DNA from: CAYMPH01 sp964529415
GTDB lineage: Bacteria > Spirochaetota > UBA4802 > UBA5550
Assembly (NCBI GenBank): GCA_964529415.1
Contig: CAZGWD010000010.1
Span: 1-64,000 of the forward strand
Reading direction: 5' to 3'
Length of the DNA stretch: 64,000 bases
Shown: piece by piece, positions 17,910 to 27,544 of the stretch
How the letters are laid out: every line of letters begins with the position of its first letter
Position numbering within the stretch: the first letter of the stretch is position 1
Translations under genes and position numbers: made by a program
The notes under the pieces: generated by a model
What the model was told of the DNA's origin: nothing
Database searches by the model: none
Seen by the model: only the letters and a program-made list of their open reading frames with translations

Positions 17910-18698
17910 TCACAGCATTTGCATTTTAAGACGTTTAGTTATATTCGATTCCTGAATGGAATAAAGTGCATCCAGAAAATTCAATTGAAAACTACCGGAC
18001 CCGGCAGAATTTTCTGCAGCCATCTCTCCTGCAATACCCATTAGTGCCATGGCATTGACAGCAGCATTAAACGCTGAATCATTCACAGCTGAAAATGCGC
18101 CTGTTATAGCGCTTGCAGTGCAGCCCATGCCAGTTACCCTGGTCATCATCTGATGGCCATTTTCAATCCGGGCAGCAGCATCTCCTTCAACGATCAGATC
18201 TAATGGACCGCTCACAGAAACAACGCATCCCGCAGATTTGGAAAGAGCGCGCGCTTCATCCAGCACTTCCTCCGGATTAAATCTGCTGTCAACACCCTTG
18301 GTAGTGGATTCCGCATGAAAAAGTGATTTTATTTCCGATGCATTGCCGCGAATGATTGCCGGATGTATTGACTTGATCAGCATATGCGCAGTTTTCGTCC
18401 GGAACTGCGTGGCGCCGCTACCGACCGGATCAATTATAACCGGAATATTCAGTCTATTAGCTTCCCTGCCAGCCTTAAGCATTGCCTCAATCCATAATGA
18501 GCTCAAAGTTCCGATATTGATTACAAGAGCTTTTGAGAGACCAACCATCTCCTCAACCTCCTCAACAGCATGAGCCATTACCGGAGATGCTCCTATTGCC
18601 AGAAGAGCGTTGGCCGAATTGTTCATAACCACATAATTTGTTATATTATGAACAAGAGGTGCTTCTGAACGTATCAGTAGAATATCATTCCAGATCAT
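17910..18698 (-). CDS. thiM: Hydroxyethylthiazole kinase
   Basis: The 262-residue product is a full-length ThiM, which phosphorylates 4-methyl-5-(2-hydroxyethyl)thiazole with ATP in thiamine salvage. Typical features are the N-terminal HNITNYVVMNN and LLAIGASPVM segments (thiazole site), NIGTL, DPVGSGAT, RGNASEI, and GMGCTASAITG near the C-terminus with the conserved cysteine and anion hole. AGGAGG precedes the ATG by six bases. It sits alone between sensory genes, with no thiE, thiD or TPP riboswitch in the 48-base gap upstream, so its place here is unexpected. It may be cotranscribed with the flanking sensor genes, which are 19 and 48 bases away. Confidence 0.95.
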   Translation of the reverse strand: MIWNDILLIRSEAPLVHNITNYVVMNNSANALLAIGASPVMAHAVEEVEEMVGLSKALVINIGTLSSLWIEAMLKAGREANRLNIPVIIDPVGSGATQFRTKTAHMLIKSIHPAIIRGNASEIKSLFHAESTTKGVDSRFNPEEVLDEARALSKSAGCVVSVSGPLDLIVEGDAAARIENGHQMMTRVTGMGCTASAITGAFSAVNDSAFNAAVNAMALMGIAGEMAAENSAGSGSFQLNFLDALYSIQESNITKRLKMQML

Positions 18699-18746
18699 CC
18701 ATTTCCTCCTGTATTCTTTAAGTTTAAAATTTTATTAAAACCATTT

Positions 18747-19943
18747 TTATTTAGCCTGGCTTTCATAACGCGGCTCCAGTTTCATCTTTGTCAGCAGTTC
18801 GTTTACTTCATACTTAAGTTCTATAATCCTCTCCTCGCGTCCAAGAGTTACGCGATGCCAGGAAACAAGTTCATTCATACGCATTTTTAATTCATCCTCA
18901 GCCTGCTTGCGTTCGGTAATTATAAATTCAATTCCATCCCAGCAAGTAGAACCATCTTCCAGCTTCTTTGGAGTTGAAACAAAGGACGACCAGCGAATTT
19001 CTCCGTTGGCATCTCTGATCCGGGCTTCAGTTTTAAAAGTGGAAAACGTTTTAATTGCATCTTCCTCGGCTTTTATCAATAAGGCAATATCATCCTCGTG
19101 AATCCTGCTGTAAATGATGGATGAATCCTCCATACCCTGTTCCGGTGTAATTCCATATAATTTCTGTACGGAATCACTTAAATAAGTAAATTTTCTGGAG
19201 CCATCCGGCATGATAACAACCTGATAGATCATACCATTTGAAAAATTATTACTTATGGATCTGATGCGGGACTCACTTTCCCTCAAAGCTTCTTCTGCTC
19301 TTTTGCGCCCGGTAATATCCTTTTCAAGCTCTCCAAGCAATCTGTCATAATACAGCAGAAGTACACCTATAGCTGACGCAAGAAAAAGAAGTGTAGCAAG
19401 CAGAAAACCCCATGATGCAAACCAGGTTACAGGCCGAAGTAAAAAATAGTCCGCCCTATGAATACCCCACAATATAAGTGCATAACCTGCTATCGCTCTG
19501 CCTGAACCGGAAACCTTGATATATTTCAGTATAGTAACACCAGACCAGGAGAAAAGCAAACCTGTGAATAAAGATAAAGGCATTTCAGCCCAGAAAAAAG
19601 GCACCTGTAAAACCTGCGCCAAAACAACCCAGACAAAGGTAAGAACTGCCCCGAAATACCACCACTTCCCGGTAGTTCGCCCAGCCATGCTATTTGCGCC
19701 GGCTAAACAAAGAAATGCTCCTATCAATGTCACTGTATCCTGTACTGGAGCCATCCATGGAGATAAAATCTTCAATACAATCCCGATATGCAGAATAAAC
19801 CGCATTGAATAAATTCCCCAGGCACAGCACCATAGCTTGAGATGCCTGTCCCTGCTCTTCAGATATAAATACAGATATAATAAAGTCACCATCAATGTCA
19901 TTGTGAAAGCTGAAATAAGCGACGGTATCAGTAATGCCCCCAT
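18747..19943 (-). CDS. 7TM-like membrane sensor with PAS domain
   Basis: A 398-residue protein without a kinase domain. Residues 1-210 contain about seven hydrophobic segments, then a coiled coil (GELEKDITGRKRAEE), a PAS domain (about 225-345) and a C-terminal helix with the motif WHRVTLGREERIIELK, which is common at the end of PAS proteins that lack an output domain. It probably senses a membrane or intracellular signal and acts on one of the kinases beside it. GGAGGG lies three bases before the ATG. It lies between thiM (downstream) and the Cache hybrid kinase (upstream, 37 bases), apparently in the same operon. Confidence 0.85.
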   Translation of the reverse strand: MGALLIPSLISAFTMTLMVTLLYLYLYLKSRDRHLKLWCCAWGIYSMRFILHIGIVLKILSPWMAPVQDTVTLIGAFLCLAGANSMAGRTTGKWWYFGAVLTFVWVVLAQVLQVPFFWAEMPLSLFTGLLFSWSGVTILKYIKVSGSGRAIAGYALILWGIHRADYFLLRPVTWFASWGFLLATLLFLASAIGVLLLYYDRLLGELEKDITGRKRAEEALRESESRIRSISNNFSNGMIYQVVIMPDGSRKFTYLSDSVQKLYGITPEQGMEDSSIIYSRIHEDDIALLIKAEEDAIKTFSTFKTEARIRDANGEIRWSSFVSTPKKLEDGSTCWDGIEFIITERKQAEDELKMRMNELVSWHRVTLGREERIIELKYEVNELLTKMKLEPRYESQAK

Positions 19944-19980
19944 AAACCCTCCTTTAAATCATTACCGAACATTTAAATAA

Positions 19981-22440
19981 TCATTGAATATACAAATCAT
20001 TGCCCAGTTTTTTCAAACCGTCAATATCATACAACAAGACTCTATCCAGTATCCATGCTGAAAGAACCGGATCTAAATCTTTTGCATCTTCACCCAGTTT
20101 GCGTATTCTCGTGATATTCTTTCTATTCAGTGCATCCCTGAAATTCACGCTCCATTCATCCGGCATTTTGTTAATATCCGGAACTGCATTATCAGATTTA
20201 ATCCTTATAGATTCCCTGACTGCTTCTGTTTCAAATAATACTCCTGCATGATTTTCCAGAATATTATAAAGTTCCTGCTCCTGAAAAGGTTTGGCAATAA
20301 AAGCGTTGATGCCTGCATCGAAGAACTTCTTTTCATCCGTATCCAAAGCGCTTGCGCTGATTCCGATAATAATCAGATTTTCCATGGAATATTTTCCGCG
20401 AAGAATCCTTGTTGCTTCACCTCCATTCATGCCAGGCATAACCATATCCATTAGTATAATGCGCGGTTTAAATGATTCTACTTTTTCCAAAGACTCAACT
20501 GCATCACAAGCTTCATCCACAAAAAATCCGAGCGGCTCAAGCATCATTCTGAGAAAATCACGGTTTATTTTTATATCATCAACAACAAGAATTCTGATTT
20601 CTCCCTGGCCCGGAACAAGGCCAATAACCCTTTCTTGAGTTTCTGATGTCGATGGAATCAATGAAACCGCAGAAGCATGAAATACCAGACTAAAACAGCT
20701 CCCATTATCTTCTGAGCTTTTCACTGTTATATTGCCGCCCAAAATATGAGCATACTCCCTGCTGATAGCCAGTCCCAGCCCTGTACCTCCCGCTGCCTGT
20801 TCACCGCTGCGTGTCCGTTCAAAGGGCCGGAAAATATTATCCTGATCCTCAGCTCTTATTCCAATGCCTGTATCCTGAACTTCTATGGAAATAGCATCAG
20901 AATCAGTTGAATATGCATGCAAAACAATACTGCCTTTTCTGGTGAATTTCACAGCATTACCGAGCAGATTGATCATAATCTGGCGCAGCTTGCTTATATC
21001 TGTCATGATATAATGAGGAAGATTTTCAGCAAGTTCAAGGGTGAACATGAGTTCTTTTTCTTCAGCACGCAGGCGAAACATAATAGCAAGATCATTGAGC
21101 AGGCTGTGTAAATCAATGGATTGGTTCCGAATCTCAACTCTTCCAGATTCAATGCGCGACATCTCCAGAATGTCATTGATGATTGAAAGCAGATGCTCAC
21201 CGCTTTTCATGATAGTGCCCACTTTTTTATGGGCCTGTTCAGACAGGGATGGATCACGTACAAGCAGCTGGGCAAAACCAAGCACAGCATTCATAGGTGT
21301 ACGGATCTCGTGACTCATATTTGCAAGAAACATGCTTTTTGCCTGGTTTGCAGCGTTAGCGGCATCACGGGCAAAAAGAAGTTCAGAGGTGCGCTCTTTT
21401 ACCAGATCTTCAAGATGATCCCGGTTAAGTGCAAGCTCCTCCTCAGCTCTCTTACGTTTAAAAAACTGGAAACGGAGCCTTCTTTGTATAACCAGCAGCC
21501 CTAAGGTACTGAATATGATTGTTATAAAGTACAATACGCCCTGGGTCAGGACTCGTTTCCGCCAGGGATCAAAAAGACCTTTAAGATCACGGCTAACAGC
21601 CACAACAAGCGAATTATCCATTGGAGTGTCAGCAAGCTGAATTGTGCGTACAGCAGTCATGCTGTTTACGCCTGTAAAATAATCTATTCCGGAAAACACA
21701 TTGGTTAACCTGCCGCTTTTCTTATGAAGCATGAAAATTGAATCCGGCACTGCCAGATCCATTCCCCCGGTTACACCATCCCTGCCTGGAGTCAGCAGGA
21801 ACAGCCTGCCATCGCCATGAATAATAGCTGCACTCATATCCGGCACGTAGAGAACTGAATTAAGAAGTACAGAGAAATATTCCGGAACAACGCTCACAAT
21901 TACGATTCCTGCGAACTCGCCATTCGGCCCGGTTATAGTCCGGAACAAGCTTATAACGAAAGTATCTAGAACTGTCCTGAAAGGTGCGCTAATGTGAAGT
22001 ATTTTTGGATCAGGGTTTTTAATTGCTGTTTTAAAGTAATCCCTGTCCTTAAAATTCATTCCAACAAGCTTCTCATTGCTTGAGGCAATGACTCTGCCAT
22101 CGGCCTGAATAATCAGTATAGGGCGGATGCCAAGCAATGTTTTATTTATGGCCTGCAGATTGCTGCTGCTAAACCTGTTTTTTGTATTATTTTCCAGCCA
22201 GTAGGGCAATTCATTAATTATGCTTTCTATTACGCTATCTGCCAATTGAAGCTGCGGCAATATATTCTTTTCCACAATCTCTGACTGAGTTACCAGCCTC
22301 TCACGTTCCTGATTATCAATTTGCTGATAATCACGGAATAGTGTATAGATGATAAATCCTCCAAGTATAAGCAGAGCAGAATATAAGATTATCCACTGAT
22401 ATAATAAAGATGAATTATCAATTCTTTTCAAAACAATCAT
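19981..22440 (-). CDS. Cache-domain hybrid histidine kinase
   Basis: An 819-residue membrane sensor. A transmembrane helix at about 9-32 and another near 295-315 flank a periplasmic double-Cache domain, which usually binds small ligands such as organic or amino acids. After TM2 come a coiled coil, HisKA with His377 in NMSHEIRTPMNA, HATPase (NLLGNAVKF, DTGIGIR, GTGLGLAIS), a receiver near 625-735 (LMDMVMPGM, KPF) and the helical tail (about 755-819, INKMPDEW) shared with its two paralogues. AAGGT precedes the ATG. From HisKA to the end it is closely similar to the hybrid kinases on both sides, so the set arose by duplication with replacement of the sensor. Confidence 0.93.
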   Translation of the reverse strand: MIVLKRIDNSSLLYQWIILYSALLILGGFIIYTLFRDYQQIDNQERERLVTQSEIVEKNILPQLQLADSVIESIINELPYWLENNTKNRFSSSNLQAINKTLLGIRPILIIQADGRVIASSNEKLVGMNFKDRDYFKTAIKNPDPKILHISAPFRTVLDTFVISLFRTITGPNGEFAGIVIVSVVPEYFSVLLNSVLYVPDMSAAIIHGDGRLFLLTPGRDGVTGGMDLAVPDSIFMLHKKSGRLTNVFSGIDYFTGVNSMTAVRTIQLADTPMDNSLVVAVSRDLKGLFDPWRKRVLTQGVLYFITIIFSTLGLLVIQRRLRFQFFKRKRAEEELALNRDHLEDLVKERTSELLFARDAANAANQAKSMFLANMSHEIRTPMNAVLGFAQLLVRDPSLSEQAHKKVGTIMKSGEHLLSIINDILEMSRIESGRVEIRNQSIDLHSLLNDLAIMFRLRAEEKELMFTLELAENLPHYIMTDISKLRQIMINLLGNAVKFTRKGSIVLHAYSTDSDAISIEVQDTGIGIRAEDQDNIFRPFERTRSGEQAAGGTGLGLAISREYAHILGGNITVKSSEDNGSCFSLVFHASAVSLIPSTSETQERVIGLVPGQGEIRILVVDDIKINRDFLRMMLEPLGFFVDEACDAVESLEKVESFKPRIILMDMVMPGMNGGEATRILRGKYSMENLIIIGISASALDTDEKKFFDAGINAFIAKPFQEQELYNILENHAGVLFETEAVRESIRIKSDNAVPDINKMPDEWSVNFRDALNRKNITRIRKLGEDAKDLDPVLSAWILDRVLLYDIDGLKKLGNDLYIQ

Positions 22441-22486
22441 TTATATTACCTTATCATCCTGTTTCGATTTATACCGGAGTTTATCA

Positions 22487-25400
22487 TCACACGCCTGATT
22501 CAAATTCAAGGTTAATGTCCAGTTTTTTCAGTCCGTCAATATCATACAATAAAACCTTCTCAATAATCCATGCAGAAAGAACCGGATCTAATTCTTTTGC
22601 ATCTTCTCCCAGCTTGCGCAATCGTGTAATATTCTTTCTATTCAGAGAATCCCTGAAATTCCCGCGCCATTCAATCGGCATTTTGTTAATATCCGGGATT
22701 ACATTATCAGTTTGAATTTTCGTATAATCTTTATCTCTTTCTGTTTCAAATAAAACACCAGCATGAGTTCCCAGAACATCATAAAGCTCCTGTTCACGGA
22801 AAGGCTTGGCTATAAAAGCATTGATACCTGCGTCGATAAAATTCTGTCTATCAACATCAAATACACTTGCGCTGATTCCGATTATTGCAAGCTGCTCCAT
22901 TGTATAGGTGCTACGTATAATGCGAGTTGCCTCGGCTCCATCCATATCCGGCATAACCATATCCATCAGTATGATGCGAGGAGTCAGAGAGTTTGCTTTT
23001 TCGATTGATTCCTTTCCATTACTGGCTTCATCCACAATAAAGCCAAGAGGTTCAAGCATCATCCTTAAAAGTTCCCGATTAGCTCTCATATCATCCACAA
23101 CAAGCACACGGACTTCTCCCTGACCCTGAGCAATACCGGTTACTTTATCAGAAGAATATGACGAATCAGGAATCTCAAAAGCTGCAGGTGCATTAAACAC
23201 AAAGTGGAAGGAGCTCCCTTTGCCTTCATCGCTTACAACAGTAATGTCACCGCCAAGCATATGCGCATATTCACGGCTGATTGCGAGCCCGAGTCCGGTA
23301 CCTCCGGCAGCCTGCTCGCCGCTGTGAGTTCGTTCGAATGGACTGAAAATTTTACCCTGATCCAGAGAGCTTATGCCTATGCCTGTGTCCTTGATTTCAA
23401 TAGCTATATTTTCAGAACCTTCAGGAAAAGCGTTTAATTCAATTGAACCGGTATTCGTAAATTTTACAGCATTCCCGATCAGATTAATAAGTATCTGACG
23501 GAGTTTATTCAGGTCTGTAGTTATATAACGCGGCAGATTTCCCGACATGTCTATTGTAAACATGAGCCCTTTCTCATTTGCACGCATATGAAACATTACT
23601 GCAAGGTCGTCAAGCAGACTGTGAAGATCTATGGACTTAAGCTGAATCTCTACCCGTCCTGATTCAATACGGGCCATCTCAAGTATATCGTTTATTATCG
23701 CAAGGAGGTGATCGCCGCTTTTTAAAATAGTTGAGACATTTTTTAAAGCCTGCGGCGGCATTGATGAATCGCGCTCTAAAAGCTGGGCAAAGCCAAGAAC
23801 TGCATTCAATGGAGTTCTTATCTCGTGGCTCATGTTTGCAAGAAAAATGCTTTTTGCCCGATTGGCTGCATTGGCTACATCTCTGGCGATTAGAAGTTCG
23901 TTTGTGCGGCTTTGAACAATCTTTTCCAGATTATCTCGATACTCTTTCAGTTCTGCATCAACTTTCTTTCGTTCAGTTATATCACGGGCGAATCCATTAA
24001 TAAACTCTTTATCACCGAATTTCAAATAAGTAGATACTATTTCCACAGGAAAAGTTGAGCCATCTTTACGGCAATGCACAGACTCAGAAAAATAATTTTT
24101 ATCTACACGTATTTTTTCCCAAAGAGAAGCCCATCTCTCTTCAGTTACTTTCGGGTTGATATCATAAACATTCAACTCTAACAATTCATCTCTTGAATAA
24201 CCAAGCATTGTACAAGCGGAATCATTCACATATATGAATTTACCTTCTAAATCCATCCAATAAACACCGTCAGATGCCACATCAATTGTTTTATTTAGAA
24301 GGAGCATCCGCTCTTCAGCAATCTTTCGCGCTGTGATGTCGCGGATTGTGACAAGCATACATTTAACACCCTGGAGTTCTATGAACTCGCCGGAAACCTG
24401 AGTATCAATAAGTTTACCTGACTTAGCAATGTATTTCACATCCAGATTATGCACGTAACCATCTCGTAACATGGCAGCTATAAAGTAACCGCGCTGTGAT
24501 TTATCAGAAAATAAATTTAATTCGTTTGATGTCTTTCCAATAACTTCTTCCCGTGTATAACCAAGCAATTCCTTAACTCTATCATTGACTTCAATTATTC
24601 TCCCATCATTCATAGTAGTTATAGCAATAATATCAGAACTCGATCTGAATGCTTTTGCAAATTTTTCTTCGGATTTCCGCAGCTCATTTTCTGCCTGCTT
24701 AAGCTCTGTAATGTCCTGTACGGTTCCTATTGAACTTAATGGTCTGCCTTCTGAATCAAAATATGTCCTGCATTGTTCATATACAAATTTAATTCGTCCA
24801 TCCGGCATGAGAAGTCTATGGCTGATTTCATAAGGCATGCGATTTTCAAGTGAATTTATATAAGCAGCATCAACCGCTTCTCTGTCTTCAGGATGTATGG
24901 CCTCAAGAAAAGCATTATAACTTGCCTTAAATTTCTCTTTATCAATTTCAAAAATACGGAATATTTCATCTGACCATGTGAGATTATTATCCAGAAGATT
25001 CAGTTCCCAGTTTCCAATCTGTGCAATCCGCTGTGCCTCAAGTAAATTTTTCTGGATATTCAGGAATTCAGATTCAGCCTGTTTCCTCTCAGTGATATCC
25101 CGCACTATAGCCATCATACCTGACGGATTTCCATCAGAACCCCAGAATAAAGACGCACGCAGTTCTACAGGGATAATCACCCCGTCTTTTCTGCAGTATT
25201 CTTTCTGATAAACTCCGGAACTTCCATACACAAGTACCTTTTCTTTAATTATAGACGCTTCCATATCGTGCCATTTTTCAGGAGTAATATCCATATATGT
25301 CAGACCCTGGATTTCATCAGCTTCATATCCAAGCATCTCAAGATAAGCAAAATTAAATTCTTTGATATACCCATCCATATCAACAGAGACAAAAGCATCA

Positions 25401-26797
25401 CTCATTGTTGCAAAAATACGGCTGAGCTTTTGTTCCGATGCTCTTATTGCCTTCTCTGACTGTTTACTTTCAGTGATATCACGTCCAATACCCAGAACAC
25501 CAACAAGAGTTCCATCTGAATTATACATTGGCGTCTTCGTAGTAAGCAGCAGAGCTTCATGTTTGTCATCTGCAAAAGTAACCCATTCTTCATTGGAGGT
25601 TGGCACGCCTGCTGCCATGGCTTTTCTGTCATGATCCCGGAAAAAATCTGCTAATTCCCTGTTAACAAAATCATAATCTGTTTTGCCAACTATATTTTCT
25701 TCACTGGCTCCGAAAAAGCGTTCAAACATTTTGTTGCAGGTCAGATATACACCATCCGCATTTTTCAGCCAAACAAGATCCGGAATGGTATCCACCAGAA
25801 TACGAAATTGTGACTCGCTTTTCTGCAAAGTCTCAAGAGCTGCTTTATCTTTCATCCTGTTTATAATTATTACTCTTGAAAAAACAATCGAAAACACAGT
25901 AAATAGCAGCAACAGCGAGGAAGTCACTGCAACTTCTCTGTTCCATGAGGCGAGGTAGTCTCTGCTGGCCTGTGCAGCTATAATATACATAGAATATTTT
26001 TCTATTTTACGAAAGCTGAGGGTGCGTTCTATGTTATCAAATTTTACATCAGCAATATAAGTTCCGCTTGTTGCTCCAGACTTGAGCCACTCTTTTCCTT
26101 TTTCGGATGCTTCTTTGTTGCCAATTGCAGATCTTGCTTTATCTGAATCCGGATAACGTAAAATAATCTCCAGATCATTATTCCGAAGAGCAATGCTCCC
26201 ATTTTTGCCTACATCAATATTTGAAAATAAATTATAAAAATATTTAATGGGAAGCACGCCGAATACAATCCCTGCAAAGGAACCATTTGGATAATTTACC
26301 CGCCGCGCTACAATTAGAGTTGCTACCCCGGTTATTCGGCCTATTATAGGTTTGGATATTACCAGTCCTGCATCAGTGTTTGATAACAGATAACGGAAAT
26401 ATTCACGGTCCGCAATATTTATCTTTTTATTGGCAGGAATATTGGTTCCATACTTTACATCCCCGTTAGCATCAACAAACCGCAGTCCCTCTAAATCCGT
26501 GTTAAGAGAATGCTGCTTGATAAAAAAGGTATTTAATATTTTTTCATTTACACCACCTGACACAAGCTGTCGTTCAATCTCACCCACAACATTGAATAGG
26601 GCTGTATCAGTTCTCTCAATCATAAATGAAATACTTGCTTCCAGAGATTTTGCAAGATTTTGAGTAGAAAGCTCAGTCTGTTTCTCATACTGCTGACGGA
26701 TCTGATACAGTGAAAGCCCCACAATAAAATATATTAACATGTTGAGAATCACAGCACCTGATATAAGCCGGATAACAAAAGAACGTGATGTTGTCAT
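22487..26797 (-). CDS. Cache-PAS5 hybrid histidine kinase
   Basis: The largest sensor of the window, 1436 residues. TM1 (about 9-29) and TM2 (about 293-313) enclose a periplasmic double-Cache domain. Five PAS domains follow (roughly 325-440, 450-570, 580-695, 705-820, 830-945), several with PAC segments ending DITERK or similar. Then come HisKA with His991, HATPase (NLIGNAVKF, DTGIGIS, GTGLGLAIS), a receiver (about 1245-1360, LMDMVMPDM, KPF) and the shared helical tail (about 1375-1436, INKMPIEW). AAGGA precedes the ATG. As the first gene of the minus-strand sensory run it probably marks the operon start, integrating external ligand and several internal signals. Confidence 0.93.
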   Translation of the reverse strand: MTTSRSFVIRLISGAVILNMLIYFIVGLSLYQIRQQYEKQTELSTQNLAKSLEASISFMIERTDTALFNVVGEIERQLVSGGVNEKILNTFFIKQHSLNTDLEGLRFVDANGDVKYGTNIPANKKINIADREYFRYLLSNTDAGLVISKPIIGRITGVATLIVARRVNYPNGSFAGIVFGVLPIKYFYNLFSNIDVGKNGSIALRNNDLEIILRYPDSDKARSAIGNKEASEKGKEWLKSGATSGTYIADVKFDNIERTLSFRKIEKYSMYIIAAQASRDYLASWNREVAVTSSLLLLFTVFSIVFSRVIIINRMKDKAALETLQKSESQFRILVDTIPDLVWLKNADGVYLTCNKMFERFFGASEENIVGKTDYDFVNRELADFFRDHDRKAMAAGVPTSNEEWVTFADDKHEALLLTTKTPMYNSDGTLVGVLGIGRDITESKQSEKAIRASEQKLSRIFATMSDAFVSVDMDGYIKEFNFAYLEMLGYEADEIQGLTYMDITPEKWHDMEASIIKEKVLVYGSSGVYQKEYCRKDGVIIPVELRASLFWGSDGNPSGMMAIVRDITERKQAESEFLNIQKNLLEAQRIAQIGNWELNLLDNNLTWSDEIFRIFEIDKEKFKASYNAFLEAIHPEDREAVDAAYINSLENRMPYEISHRLLMPDGRIKFVYEQCRTYFDSEGRPLSSIGTVQDITELKQAENELRKSEEKFAKAFRSSSDIIAITTMNDGRIIEVNDRVKELLGYTREEVIGKTSNELNLFSDKSQRGYFIAAMLRDGYVHNLDVKYIAKSGKLIDTQVSGEFIELQGVKCMLVTIRDITARKIAEERMLLLNKTIDVASDGVYWMDLEGKFIYVNDSACTMLGYSRDELLELNVYDINPKVTEERWASLWEKIRVDKNYFSESVHCRKDGSTFPVEIVSTYLKFGDKEFINGFARDITERKKVDAELKEYRDNLEKIVQSRTNELLIARDVANAANRAKSIFLANMSHEIRTPLNAVLGFAQLLERDSSMPPQALKNVSTILKSGDHLLAIINDILEMARIESGRVEIQLKSIDLHSLLDDLAVMFHMRANEKGLMFTIDMSGNLPRYITTDLNKLRQILINLIGNAVKFTNTGSIELNAFPEGSENIAIEIKDTGIGISSLDQGKIFSPFERTHSGEQAAGGTGLGLAISREYAHMLGGDITVVSDEGKGSSFHFVFNAPAAFEIPDSSYSSDKVTGIAQGQGEVRVLVVDDMRANRELLRMMLEPLGFIVDEASNGKESIEKANSLTPRIILMDMVMPDMDGAEATRIIRSTYTMEQLAIIGISASVFDVDRQNFIDAGINAFIAKPFREQELYDVLGTHAGVLFETERDKDYTKIQTDNVIPDINKMPIEWRGNFRDSLNRKNITRLRKLGEDAKELDPVLSAWIIEKVLLYDIDGLKKLDINLEFESGV

Positions 26798-27009
26798 TGA
26801 ATTTCCTTCTTTGAAATTAACTCAAAATCAAGATTATTCAGACAATACAGCATGGATTTAATTTTTTACCTGTTTTTTTTGCAGCGAAATAATCCTGATT
26901 TTTTATAATGTAATCTTCAAACGCTGAAATAATCAAGGCTTTTTCAGGAAAAAAAATTTTGAAAAACGGCATGGTACTTACAACTATCAGATGTATATAA
27001 AAACCTGTA

Positions 27010-27402
27010 TCATATTAATTTAAATTTTTTTAACTGTTCTAAAAGCTTTTCCAGAGAAATCGGCTTGATCAGGTAGCTGTCGCACAATTCATTAAAAGAA
27101 GCGAAGATGGATTTAATTTCTTCAACAGCTGTTATCATAACAACCTTTACTCCCTTACTCGAAAAAATACCATGACTGCTTTCAATATCCCTGATTGTTT
27201 TAAGTGCATCAGCTCCGTTCATTTCAGGCATAAGAATATCCATGCAGATCAGGTCATAGGGTTTTTTATCCATTAAAGACTGTTTGTATGCTTCAACAGC
27301 TTCTTTTCCATTAATTGCTATATGACATTCACCCAACGGGGACAAATAACTCTGCAGAAGCATCCGTATTATAAATTCATCTTCAACAATCAGAATTTTC
27401 AT
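27010..27402 (-). CDS. Single-domain response regulator (paralogue A)
   Basis: A 130-residue stand-alone receiver. Acidic pocket residues ED near position 8, the phosphoacceptor Asp in CMDILMPEM, the Thr/Ser switch in MITAVEE and Lys in LIKPI are all present. It lacks an output domain, so it works through protein binding, as CheY does, or in a phosphorelay. It is roughly 70 percent identical by eye to the receiver at 29137-29529, only 1.7 kb away; they share the same unusual GIFSSKG insertion. GGGAG lies six bases before the ATG. It is the last gene of the chemosensory cluster. Confidence 0.9.
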   Translation of the reverse strand: MKILIVEDEFIIRMLLQSYLSPLGECHIAINGKEAVEAYKQSLMDKKPYDLICMDILMPEMNGADALKTIRDIESSHGIFSSKGVKVVMITAVEEIKSIFASFNELCDSYLIKPISLEKLLEQLKKFKLI

Positions 27403-27469
27403 ATTAAACTCCCATATTCATTATATTAAAAAAACATAAAGTATAACATTTACTGTTAGTAGTTTTCCG

Positions 27470-27510
27470 CACCTGTGCCGAGCAAAGTCGAAGCATGCGC
27501 GGGAATGACA
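27470..27510. repeat. REP-like fragment
   Basis: The short gap between the receiver gene and the coiled-coil gene contains a GC-richer stretch with GCCGAGCAAAGTCGAAGC, similar to words in the other dispersed repeat elements of the window. No gene is seen in the rest of the 142-base gap. Confidence 0.35.
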
Positions 27511-27544
27511 TTTAAAATTCAAATTATATCGTCATCTACTAATG

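Noticed and set aside
18699..18746. TPP riboswitch before thiM
   Set aside because: The 48-base gap is too short and lacks CTGAGA-type elements.
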